The notes beneath the pieces were generated by a model. The model was not told where the DNA came from. It did not search any database and saw nothing but the letters and a program-made list of their open reading frames with translations. From Acidimicrobiaceae bacterium (GTDB lineage Bacteria; Actinomycetota; Acidimicrobiia; Acidimicrobiales; Aldehydirespiratoraceae), in contig VXNG01000164.1 of assembly GCA_009840695.1 (NCBI GenBank), positions 1 to 6,336 of the forward strand: a stretch of DNA of 6,336 nucleotides. Reading direction: 5' to 3'. The translations under genes were made by a program, and so were the position numbers. Numbering within the stretch: the stretch's first letter is position 1; every line of letters starts with the position of its first letter. Below are positions 1-6,332 of the stretch, in pieces.

Positions 1-14
1 GCACGTTCGATTCT

Positions 15-52
15 CCGGAAGCGGCGTGGGCTCGTGCCCACGCCGTTGCCGG
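15..52 (+). promoter_or_regulatory. Strong stem-loop in the rimP leader
   Basis: The sequence shows a perfect 10-bp stem (22-31 with 36-45, core GGCGTGGGC / GCCCACGCC) closed by the tetraloop TCGT. It extends through an A-T and a G-T pair, one A.G mismatch, and four further G/C pairs (15-18 with 49-52), giving about 16 pairs in all. No T-run follows, so it is not a classic intrinsic terminator. From memory, hairpins with a GTGGGC/GCCCAC stem are common just upstream of rimP in diverse bacteria, and leaders of this operon have been proposed to act as attenuators. I infer an RNA element in the operon's 5' leader. It could instead be the 3' end structure of an upstream gene outside the window. 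The rest of positions 1-103 shows no supported gene and no convincing promoter. Confidence 0.6.
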
Positions 53-103
53 TTCGGGCCCCGGCCCGGCTAGAGACTCCAAAGCAGAACACCAGGTAAT
101 GCC

Positions 104-577
104 ATGGCGATTGTTGATCGCGTCCGCGAGCTCGTTGCCCCGCTGGCGGAGGCCGCCTCGGTCGATCTGTACGACGTCGAGCACAACGGCGGGGTGGTGC
201 GAGTCCTCGTCGACGCTGATGGGGGCATCGGTCTTGACGCCATCGCCAGGTTGTCTCGTTCGGTGAGCCGCGCTCTCGACGAGCACGATCTCATACCGGG
301 CCGGTACACGCTGGAAGTCTCGAGCCCCGGTTTGGAGCGTCCGCTGCGCACTCCTGAGCACTTCCGCCGGGCGGCCGGGTCCGAAGTGAAGGTCAAGACC
401 CTGGCGGGCTTCGATGGGCCGCGCCGCCTGACCGGCATTCTGGAAGGGGTGGCCGACGACGGCGTGGACCTGCGCAGCATCGACGGCGAGGTGTGCCGGA
501 TTGCCTACGAGCAGCTGGCCTCGGCCCGCACAGTCTTCGAGTGGGGCTCCCGCCCGCACCGCAATCAATCCCGATGA
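104..577 (+). CDS. rimP: Ribosome maturation factor RimP
   Basis: RimP binds the free 30S subunit and is needed for its late maturation in the cytoplasm. The product is 157 aa, close to the usual length of about 150. The N-terminal alpha/beta domain (about 1-80) contains the family signature YTLEVSSPGLERPL near residues 68-81. The C-terminal Sm-like barrel follows (about 85-150), with VKVKTL and a GILEGVADDGVDL strand pair. The ATG at 104 is preceded by AGGT at 94-97 with a 6-nt spacer, a modest ribosome binding site. The out-of-frame ATG at 99 gives no RimP-like protein. It is the first gene of the operon and directly precedes nusA, the usual arrangement. Nothing is missing or broken. The identification is firm from the motif and its neighbours. 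Confidence 0.96.
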   Translation: MAIVDRVRELVAPLAEAASVDLYDVEHNGGVVRVLVDADGGIGLDAIARLSRSVSRALDEHDLIPGRYTLEVSSPGLERPLRTPEHFRRAAGSEVKVKTLAGFDGPRRLTGILEGVADDGVDLRSIDGEVCRIAYEQLASARTVFEWGSRPHRNQSR

Positions 578-611
578 CTCAACAACAGTCCCACAGACTC
601 GACCACCTTGT

Positions 612-633
612 AGGAGAAGACATGAACGAGGAG
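612..633 (+). promoter_or_regulatory. Two stacked Shine-Dalgarno sites before nusA
   Basis: AGGAG at 612-616 lies 5 nt before an ATG at 622, and GAGGAG at 628-633 lies 5 nt before the nusA ATG at 639. The second site fixes the nusA start. The first serves no recognised protein, only the six-codon ORF that contains the second site. Both are good matches at ideal spacing. The remaining gap sequence (578-611) shows no clear hairpin or promoter. Confidence 0.75.
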
Positions 634-642
634 AAGCCATGA
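622..642 (+). CDS. Possible six-codon leader ORF (MNEEKP) coupled to nusA
   Basis: The ATG at 622 has a strong Shine-Dalgarno sequence (AGGAG, 5-nt spacer). It opens a frame of six codons, MNEEKP, that ends in TGA at 640-642. That stop overlaps the nusA ATG (639-641) as ATGA, so a ribosome ending here would sit on the nusA start. The Shine-Dalgarno of nusA lies inside this frame as the two Glu codons, so translation of the mini-ORF would cover and then expose it. I infer a translational-coupling leader for nusA. A duplicated ribosome binding site with a chance ATG is the alternative. No family can be assigned to so short a peptide, and its expression is unproven. Confidence 0.35.
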   Translation: MNEEKP

Positions 643-1865
643 ATGCCGAGGTAATGGAAGCTCTCCAGGCCATGGCGGCTGAGCGGGGGATCACCGTCGA
701 CGCGCTCTTCGCGGCCCTGGCCGACGCCCTGGAGTCCGCCTACAAGCGGCTGCCCGACGCCAAGGAGTACGCCTGGGTGACGATCGATCCCTCCACCATG
801 GAGTTTCACGTGATCGCCCAGGATCTGGACGACGAGGGCAACCCGGTCGGCGAGGAGTACGAGGTGACTCCGGACAACTTCGGGCGCATCGCCGCCCAGA
901 CCGCCCGCCAGGTCATGACCCAGCGCATCCGCGAGGCGGAGCGCGAGCTCAAGTACGAGGAGTACGCCGGGCGCGAGGGAGACATCGTCACCGGCATGAT
1001 CCAGCAGACGGACGCGCGCTACACCCTCCTCGATCTGGGCCGGGTCGAGGCGCTGCTGCCCCAGGCCGAGCAGGTTCCCTATGAGCGGCCCGACTCCAAC
1101 ACGCGGCTCAAGGCCTACATCGTCGAAGTGCGCAAGACGGCCAAGGGCCCTCAGATTGTGGTCAGCCGAACCCATCCCGGCCTGGTGAAGCGGCTCTTCG
1201 AGCTCGAGGTCCCCGAGATCGCCGACGGGATCGTCGAGATCAAGGCATGCGCGCGCGAGCCGGGCCACCGCACCAAGATCGCGGTGCACTCGAACGACCC
1301 GAACGTTGATCCGGTGGGCGCGTGCGTGGGGGCCCGGGGAGCGAGGGTCCGCCAGGTCGTCAACGAGCTGCGGGGCGAGAAGATCGACATCGTGCCGTTC
1401 AGCAGCGAGCTCGAGGAGTTCGTGACGAAGGCGCTGTCACCGGCGAGGATCAAGGAGGTCCGCCCCGACGAGATGACCGGCGACTGCGACGTGATCGTCC
1501 CCGACTACCAGCTGTCGCTCGCCATAGGCAAGGAAGGCCAGAACGCCCGCCTGGCCAGCCGGCTGACCGGCTGGGGCATAAACATAAAGAGCGAGTCCCA
1601 GCTGGCCGAGGAGGCGGCCTACGGCGACGTGGAATGGGCCGAGGGTGAGTGGATCACCGACCCTGAGACGGGAGAGCAGCTGTGGCAGCCGGCCGACGGC
1701 GGCGAGGCGGTCAGCGCCGAGGCGTGGGCTGCAGCCATGGCGGAGGACCGGGCCGAGGACTCCGGTTCCGGCGAGAGCCTCGATTCCGGGAAGGGCTCCG
1801 ATGCCGGAGAAGACTCTGATGCCTCAGGAGTTGACATCCCGGTGGGGCAGGCGGAGACCACCTGA
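639..1865 (+). CDS. nusA: Transcription termination/antitermination factor NusA
   Basis: NusA binds RNA polymerase and nascent RNA and modulates pausing, termination and antitermination, including on rRNA operons. The product is 408 aa. Domains in order: N-terminal RNA polymerase-binding domain (about 1-110); S1 domain (about 112-178, from GDIVTGMI to PQIVVSR); KH1 (about 224-255, GARG loop at 231-234); KH2 (about 288-320, GKEG loop at 297-300). KH2 ends near 320. An acidic tail of about 88 residues follows, with a Trp-containing stretch ([18 protein letters not shown]) and then a Ser/Asp/Glu/Gly-rich end. The AR repeats of the enterobacterial protein are absent, as expected outside Proteobacteria. 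The frame is open upstream, but the ATG at 639 has GAGGAG 5 nt before it and starts where NusA alignments begin. The stop overlaps the proposed ylxR start. Function is certain; the role of the tail is unknown. Confidence 0.97.
   Translation: MNAEVMEALQAMAAERGITVDALFAALADALESAYKRLPDAKEYAWVTIDPSTMEFHVIAQDLDDEGNPVGEEYEVTPDNFGRIAAQTARQVMTQRIREAERELKYEEYAGREGDIVTGMIQQTDARYTLLDLGRVEALLPQAEQVPYERPDSNTRLKAYIVEVRKTAKGPQIVVSRTHPGLVKRLFELEVPEIADGIVEIKACAREPGHRTKIAVHSNDPNVDPVGACVGARGARVRQVVNELRGEKIDIVPFSSELEEFVTKALSPARIKEVRPDEMTGDCDVIVPDYQLSLAIGKEGQNARLASRLTGWGINIKSESQLAEEAAYGDVEWAEGEWITDPETGEQLWQPADGGEAVSAEAWAAAMAEDRAEDSGSGESLDSGKGSDAGEDSDASGVDIPVGQAETT
1853..1856 (+). promoter_or_regulatory. Ribosome binding site deciding the ylxR CTG start
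   Basis: GGAG at 1853-1856, within the last nusA codons, lies 5 nt before the CTG at 1862. No ATG, GTG or TTG exists in this frame between the upstream in-frame stop (TGA 1832-1834) and the conserved CIGC motif, so this site supports CTG as the start. Confidence 0.6.
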
Positions 1866-2146
1866 GCCCGGTCCGGACCTGTATCGGCTGCCGCACCCGC
1901 CGCCCGGGTGCGGAGTTGCAGCGCGTGAGCATGGATCTGAACGGCGACCTGGTTGTCGGTCCCGGGCCCGGACGGGGCGCCTGGCTGTGCCCCGACATAG
2001 CCTGTCTCGAGTCGGCCAAGCGCCGTAGAGCCTTCGGACGCGCCCTGCGGGCTGACGTGAGACCGGACGAAATCGCTAGGCTTCAACAGGCGTGGCCGGC
2101 CTCGGGGAACGCCCCCGGGCCGGACGACCGCGCCGGCCGGTCCTGA
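1862..2146 (+). CDS. ylxR: YlxR family RNA-binding protein (RNase P modulator RnpM)
   Basis: This is a YlxR/DUF448 protein, the family whose Bacillus subtilis member RnpM binds and modulates RNase P. Read from the CTG at 1862, the product is 94 aa, a typical length. It shows the N-terminal signature RTCIGCR (residues 5-11), the GRGAWLCPD motif (37-45) and a basic helix, KRRRAFGRALR (53-63). Cysteines at 7, 10, 43 and 48 could form a metal site in some members; this is not shown here. The next usable start codons, TTG at 1916 and ATG at 1931, would both remove the CIGC motif. The CTG is therefore preferred: it overlaps the nusA TGA (CTGA) and has GGAG 5 nt upstream. The last 15 or so residues are Gly/Pro/Asp-rich. 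The gene ends 12 nt before infB, in the same frame. Family assignment is strong; the start codon is inferred. Confidence 0.88.
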   Translation: MSPVRTCIGCRTRRPGAELQRVSMDLNGDLVVGPGPGRGAWLCPDIACLESAKRRRAFGRALRADVRPDEIARLQQAWPASGNAPGPDDRAGRS

Positions 2147-2152
2147 AGGGGG
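2146..2152 (+). promoter_or_regulatory. Shine-Dalgarno site of infB deciding its TTG start
   Basis: AAGGGGG, beginning on the last base of the ylxR stop, lies 6 nt before the TTG at 2159. An ATG at 2154 is out of frame and gives only a short peptide ending at a TGA. The first in-frame ATG of infB is at residue 234, so TTG is the only start that keeps the conserved IF2 N-terminus. Confidence 0.75.
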
Positions 2153-2158
2153 CATGCT

Positions 2159-4954
2159 TTGCCAGGCAAGATCCGCGTCCACGAGCTCGCCAAGGAGCTC
2201 GGGCTGACAAACCAGGAGACGCTTGATCTTTGCATCGCGCTCAGCATCGGAGTCAAGTCACATTCCTCGAGCATCGTTGAGGCTCAAGCCGACCGGGTCC
2301 GTCGAAGGGCGGAGCGCGATGGTCTGCTGAAGCCTCCACCTCCTCCGGAACCCGTCGTCGTAGTCGAACCGGAACCCAAGGCGCCCGAGCCTCCCAAGCC
2401 GGTCGCGACGAAGACGGACACCAAGAAGGTCGCAGTGAAGGCAGAGGCCGAGCCCTCCGCCCTCGATGCTGTATCCCCAGCGAAGCCCGCGGTCAAGGCC
2501 GCGGAGGACTCCAAGGCCCAGCCGGCGGTCGCGGCGGAGATTGCCGCCTCCCACAAGGAGCAGCCGGTCGATCCGGCCGCGGCAGTCAAGACGCCGGCGG
2601 CCGAACCGACCGCGGCCAAGCCGAAGCTGACGATCTCCTCCAGCGGAAGCGTGGCTCCGGCCAAGAGGCCCCCGATCCAGGAGCCTCAGCCGGTTGCCGA
2701 GGAGCCGCCACCGAAGCCGGCCGGTCACAAGGTGCAGACCGGCGCAGCCCCGCCCCGGCCTCTCAGGTCCGGGACCCCTCCCGTCTCCCGGTCGGGTAAG
2801 CCGATTCCACCCCCTCCTCCACCTCGCCGCCTTCGCCCGCCTGCCCCTCAGGGCACTATGAGGGGCGGGGGCGCATCAGCGCCCGAACGCCGGCCGGCCG
2901 GTGGCGCCTCCCGCCCGCCGGGTTCCCGACCTCCGACCGATCGACCGGCAGGCCCTCGCCGCGGCGCACCGGTGGGTGGACCTCGCTCGCTCGGCGGCCC
3001 CCGTCCTGTCGCTCCCGGGCCTCCAGGCCGCCCCGGTGGCAGGGGCGGCCCCGGTGGCGCTCAGCGACGCCCACCCCGCCGCAAGAGCCGCAGGCGGCGG
3101 GTTCGCGAGGAACTGCAGCCCATGGACGTCCCGACCTACACGCCGCGCCACGCCGCCGTGCCGGAGGGCGTTGTCGTCGTGGAGCGGGCCTCGGCCGCTC
3201 AGGACTTCGGTCCCAAGCTCAACCGCACCGCCGCGGATGTGGTCCGTTTCCTGATGCAGCACGGCGAGATGGTGACCGCCACCCAGTCTCTAAGTGACGA
3301 GATGATGGAGTTGTTCGCGGCTGAGATCGGGGCCGAGATCCGTCTCGTCGATCCCGGTGAGGAGCAGGAGGCCGAACTCCGCAAGCTTCTCGGGATCGCA
3401 GTCGACGAAGACTCCGACGTTGCATCTCTGCGGCCTCCGGTGGTCACCGTGATGGGTCATGTGGACCACGGCAAGACGCTGCTGCTGGACCGGATCCGCG
3501 ACACGAATGTGGTCGACGGCGAGGCGGGCGGCATCACGCAGCACATCGGTGCCTATCAGGTCGAGCGCAATGACCGGCCGCTCACGTTCATCGACACTCC
3601 CGGCCACGAGGCGTTCACGGCGATGCGGGCCCGGGGGGCGAGCGCCACCGACATCGTCGTGCTGGTCGTGGCCGCCGACGACGGCGTGATGCCCCAGACG
3701 ATCGAGGCCATCAACCACGCCAAGGCCGCCGACGTTCCGATCGTCGTTGCGGTCAACAAGATCGACCGCCCCAACGCGGATCCGCAGAGGACCGTGGCCG
3801 GAGTGGCCGAGCAGGGTCTCGTCCCGGAGGCCTGGGGTGGCGAGACCATCTATTGCGAGGTGTCGGCCCTGACCGGTGAGGGCATCGAGGAGTTGCTGGA
3901 TCAGATTCTGCTGGTGGCAGAGGTGGAGGATCTCAGGTCTCCGCCCGAGGGCCGGGCCGGCGGTGTCGTCCTCGAGTCGAATCTCGACATCGGACGGGGT
4001 CCGGTGGCCACCGTGCTGGTGCAGAGAGGCACGCTGCGCATCGGTGACCCCATGGTCGCGGGGGCGTCCTGGGGCCGGGTGCGAGCGCTGCTCGACGACC
4101 GGGGCGACGGCGTCGACGAGGCTGTTCCCTCGACGCCGGTTCAGGTCCTCGGCCTGTCGGAGGTCGCCGTGGCGGGCGACACCTTCGCGGTCGCCCCGAA
4201 CGAGAAGATCGCCGGGCGCGTGGCCGACACCCGCGAGCATTGGCAGCGACTGTCGAGTCTGGGCCGCGAGGCGCACGCCCTATCCGGCGGAGCCAAGCTC
4301 GAGGATCTCTTCACCCGGATCCAGCGGGGTGAAACCGCCACCCTCAACGCCATCGTGAAAGCTGACGTCAACGGGTCCCTCGAAGCCGTCACCGAGAGTC
4401 TCCGCAAGCTGGAGACCGGTGACGTGCGCATCGCCATCGTGCATCGCGGCGTGGGCGGCATCACCGAGAACGACATCCAGCTCGCTTCGGCCTCGAACGC
4501 GACCATCATCGGGTTCAATGTCCGGCCCGACCGCAAGGCGCGCGAGGCCGCGGATGCCGAGAACGTAGAGATCCGGACCTACGAGATCATCTACAAGCTG
4601 CTCGAGGACGTCTCGTCAGCCATGGTCGGGATGCTGGCCCCCGACATCGAGGAGATCGTCACGGGCGAGGCCGAGGTGCGCCAGGTCTTCCGCATCCCCC
4701 GGGTGGGCGCGGTGGCCGGCTGCTACGTGCAGAACGGCACCATCACCAGAGGGGCGAAGGTGCGATTCCTTCGTGACGGGGCGATCATCTGGAAGGGGAC
4801 CATCAATTCGCTCAAGCGCTTCGCCGACGATGTCCGCGAGGTTCAGTCCGGATTCGAGTGCGGTATAGGCCTCAGCAACTTCCAGGACCTCAAGGCGGGC
4901 GACATCATCGAGACCTTCGAAGAGCGCGAGGTGGCCCGAACCCTCGAACAATGA
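2159..4954 (+). CDS. infB: Translation initiation factor IF-2
   Basis: IF2 is the GTPase that brings fMet-tRNA to the 30S subunit and promotes joining of the 50S subunit. The product is 931 aa, long as in other actinobacteria. Domains: a first IF2 N-domain (about 3-55, [12 protein letters not shown]); a disordered linker (about 58-320), first Pro/Ala/Lys/Glu-rich and then Gly/Arg/Pro-rich, ending in the basic run [10 protein letters not shown] (307-316); a second N-domain (about 352-412); the G domain with G1 GHVDHGKT (433-440), GGIT (457-460), G3 DTPGHEAF (479-486), G4 NKID (533-536) and G5 SAL (569-571); then domain II (about 598-690), C1 (about 710-815) and the C2 fMet-tRNA-binding domain (about 835-925) with FECGIGL at 899-905. 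All GTPase motifs are intact. The start is TTG with AAGGGGG 6 nt upstream. Its TGA overlaps the rbfA ATG. A possible internal start at Met322 is noted separately. Confidence 0.98.
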   Translation: MPGKIRVHELAKELGLTNQETLDLCIALSIGVKSHSSSIVEAQADRVRRRAERDGLLKPPPPPEPVVVVEPEPKAPEPPKPVATKTDTKKVAVKAEAEPSALDAVSPAKPAVKAAEDSKAQPAVAAEIAASHKEQPVDPAAAVKTPAAEPTAAKPKLTISSSGSVAPAKRPPIQEPQPVAEEPPPKPAGHKVQTGAAPPRPLRSGTPPVSRSGKPIPPPPPPRRLRPPAPQGTMRGGGASAPERRPAGGASRPPGSRPPTDRPAGPRRGAPVGGPRSLGGPRPVAPGPPGRPGGRGGPGGAQRRPPRRKSRRRRVREELQPMDVPTYTPRHAAVPEGVVVVERASAAQDFGPKLNRTAADVVRFLMQHGEMVTATQSLSDEMMELFAAEIGAEIRLVDPGEEQEAELRKLLGIAVDEDSDVASLRPPVVTVMGHVDHGKTLLLDRIRDTNVVDGEAGGITQHIGAYQVERNDRPLTFIDTPGHEAFTAMRARGASATDIVVLVVAADDGVMPQTIEAINHAKAADVPIVVAVNKIDRPNADPQRTVAGVAEQGLVPEAWGGETIYCEVSALTGEGIEELLDQILLVAEVEDLRSPPEGRAGGVVLESNLDIGRGPVATVLVQRGTLRIGDPMVAGASWGRVRALLDDRGDGVDEAVPSTPVQVLGLSEVAVAGDTFAVAPNEKIAGRVADTREHWQRLSSLGREAHALSGGAKLEDLFTRIQRGETATLNAIVKADVNGSLEAVTESLRKLETGDVRIAIVHRGVGGITENDIQLASASNATIIGFNVRPDRKAREAADAENVEIRTYEIIYKLLEDVSSAMVGMLAPDIEEIVTGEAEVRQVFRIPRVGAVAGCYVQNGTITRGAKVRFLRDGAIIWKGTINSLKRFADDVREVQSGFECGIGLSNFQDLKAGDIIETFEEREVARTLEQ

Positions 4955-5346
4955 CACGGCGAGCCCGGCGCGTGCATCCTGACCATCGATCTGACCACCG
5001 CACGGCGCGTGTTGGCGAGTTGATCCGGCGCATTGTCGCCGAGTCCATGGAGGAACTCGACGAAGACCGGCTGGCCATGGTGTCGGTCACTGGCGTGGAC
5101 GTGGACCGGGACCTGCATCGTGCCGTTGTGTGGTTCACGTCCCTCGGAGACACCGAGGAGGACGATCTGGCCGTGGCTGAGGCCTTTGAGGAGCATGCCC
5201 GCCACTTGCGGCGGACTGTCGGGGACCAGACCCGGCTGCGGCGCACGCCGGAGCTCGTGTTCCGTCCGGACACTGTGTTGCGCTCGGCCGAGCGTATAGA
5301 GAGGCTCCTCGACCAGATGGCGGTGGACCCGGACCCCGGCGACTGA
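4951..5346 (+). CDS. rbfA: 30S ribosome-binding factor RbfA
   Basis: RbfA binds the immature 30S subunit near helix 1 and the 5' end of 16S rRNA and assists late assembly and cold adaptation. The product is 131 aa, the usual size. It has the family's KH-like layout: RVGELIRRIVAE (20-31), VSVTGVDVDRDLHRAVVWF (44-62), a helix with HLRRTV (85-90), and the TPELVFRPD motif (99-107) before a final helix, ERIERLLDQM. The N-terminal 19 residues are Arg/His-rich, a likely flexible extension. The ATG at 4951 overlaps the infB stop as ATGA. No Shine-Dalgarno is visible, so translation probably depends on ribosomes finishing infB. The stop shares a base with the truB start. The identification is firm from motif order and operon position. 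Confidence 0.95.
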   Translation: MTRRARRVHPDHRSDHRTARVGELIRRIVAESMEELDEDRLAMVSVTGVDVDRDLHRAVVWFTSLGDTEEDDLAVAEAFEEHARHLRRTVGDQTRLRRTPELVFRPDTVLRSAERIERLLDQMAVDPDPGD

Positions 5347-6212
5347 TGCGGTCCGACGGGGTCGCGGTCATCGATAAACCCGCGGGCTGGACCAGCCACG
5401 ATGTAGTGGCCAAGGCGCGGGGGGTGCTGGGCACCCGCAAGGTGGGCCACAGCGGAACCCTCGATCCCGAGGCCACTGGGGTCCTAGTCCTCGGCGTGGG
5501 CCGGGCCACCCGGTTGTTGCGGTACGTCACCGAGCTTCCGAAGAGTTACGAGGCGGAGATCGTGCTCGGTGTGGAGACCGACACCCTCGATTCGGCGGGG
5601 CGGGTGACGGCCCGTCACGACATGGTCGAGGTGAGTGCGGAGCAGGCACAGGAGGCTGCTGCCGCTCTGACCGGTGAGATCCTCCAGATTCCGCCCATGG
5701 TCTCGGCCGTGAAGGTGGGAGGGCGCAGGCTCCACACTCTCGCCCGTGCGGGTGTGGAGGTGGAGCGCGAGGCCCGGCCCGTGATCGTGCATCGGTTCGA
5801 TGTCGCGCCTGTGCCCGGTACCGGCGCGGTGCTGCGGGCAGAGGTCGACTGCTCCTCGGGCACCTATGTGAGGGTGCTCGCCGCGGATCTTGGTCGGGCT
5901 CTGGGCGGCGGCGCGCACCTGAGGAACCTCCGACGAACCGCCGTGGGCAGCTTCGGGCTGACTTGCGCCCGTTCCGTCGAGGCGGCCGAGGTCTTGCCGA
6001 TGGCGCACGCGGTCAAGCACCTGGCGGGCGTGCGGGTGGGCGCGGAGGTGGCTGCCGAGGTGGCTCACGGCCGTGTGCTGGACATCGAACGGCTTGGAGC
6101 GACGGGCGAGGGACCGTGGGCGGTGCACGATACCGAGGGCGGGTTGCTGGCCGTCTACGAGCGGTTCCACACCGGCGCCAAGCCGGCGGTAGTGGTAGCG
6201 GCTGCCTCCTAG
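5346..6212 (+). CDS. truB: tRNA pseudouridine(55) synthase TruB
   Basis: TruB isomerises U55 of the tRNA T-arm to pseudouridine. The product is 288 aa, a normal length. Visible motifs: VIDKPAGWTSHDVV (8-21); the catalytic motif GHSGTLDPEATGVL (34-47) with nucleophile Asp40; KSYEA (66-70) with the conserved Tyr68; PPMVSAVKVGGRRLHTLARAG (116-136); and CSSGTYVRVLAADLG (169-183). The C-terminal part (about 225-288), ending GLLAVYER..AKPAVVVAAAS, looks like a PUA-like or TruB_C region. The ATG at 5346 uses the last base of the rbfA stop (TGATG), with no clear ribosome binding site, so it is likely coupled. The last nine codons begin the tandem repeat that continues beyond the TAG. Adding one base near 6209-6210 would remove the stop and extend the frame, so the true C-terminus is less certain than the rest. 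Confidence 0.96.
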   Translation: MRSDGVAVIDKPAGWTSHDVVAKARGVLGTRKVGHSGTLDPEATGVLVLGVGRATRLLRYVTELPKSYEAEIVLGVETDTLDSAGRVTARHDMVEVSAEQAQEAAAALTGEILQIPPMVSAVKVGGRRLHTLARAGVEVEREARPVIVHRFDVAPVPGTGAVLRAEVDCSSGTYVRVLAADLGRALGGGAHLRNLRRTAVGSFGLTCARSVEAAEVLPMAHAVKHLAGVRVGAEVAAEVAHGRVLDIERLGATGEGPWAVHDTEGGLLAVYERFHTGAKPAVVVAAAS

Positions 6213-6332
6213 CCGAGCTGGTGGCGGCTGCCTCTATTGCTGAGCCGGCGGTGGTGGTGGCGGCTGCCTCTATTGCTGAGCCGGCGGTGGTGGCGGCTGC
6301 CTCCAATGGCCGAGCCCGCGGCGGCTGTCACT
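6183..6332 (+). repeat. Degenerate 36-bp tandem repeat at the 3' end of truB
   Basis: About four and a half imperfect copies of a 36-bp unit, whose core reads GGTGGTGGCGGCTGCCTC, run from the last truB codons towards the window end. Copy spans are roughly 6183-6217 (35 nt), 6218-6244 (27 nt), 6245-6280 (36 nt), 6281-6314 (33 nt plus one extra base) and a partial copy to 6332. In the truB-related frame the unit encodes PAVVVAAASIAE. The middle copies differ by whole codons. The first lacks one base, which creates the TAG stop of truB, and the junction after the fourth copy has one extra base. The 124 bp after truB hold no other supported gene, promoter or terminator. The unit probably arose by duplication of the truB 3' end. 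Whether it is translated is open. Confidence 0.8.

Noticed and set aside
2..73. Tail of an upstream gene ending at TAG 71-73
   Set aside because: The frame is open but encodes Arg/Gly/Pro/Cys-rich sequence and contains the perfect hairpin, so a noncoding leader is more likely.
46..76. Promoter with TTGCCG and TAGAGA boxes
   Set aside because: Both boxes match poorly, the 19-bp spacing is long, and the first box overlaps the hairpin stem. It is not enough to call.
579..1289. Open frame of 236 codons on the - strand opposite nusA
   Set aside because: It is a shadow of nusA codon bias with no recognisable domain.
3290..4276. Long open frame (328 codons) on the - strand opposite infB
   Set aside because: It lies wholly antisense to the conserved G domain and domain II of IF2. 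Its His/Arg/Asp-rich composition is what a complement of GC-rich coding DNA gives, and no family motif is visible.
6013..6306. - strand frame starting in the repeat (MEAAATTAGSAIE...) and running into truB antisense
   Set aside because: The Ala/Thr-rich start is simply the reverse complement of the repeat, and the rest is antisense to truB. No ribosome binding site or family supports it.
6183..6332. CRISPR array
   Set aside because: The units are adjacent and degenerate, with no unique spacers, and the first lies inside truB codons. This is a tandem coding-type repeat.
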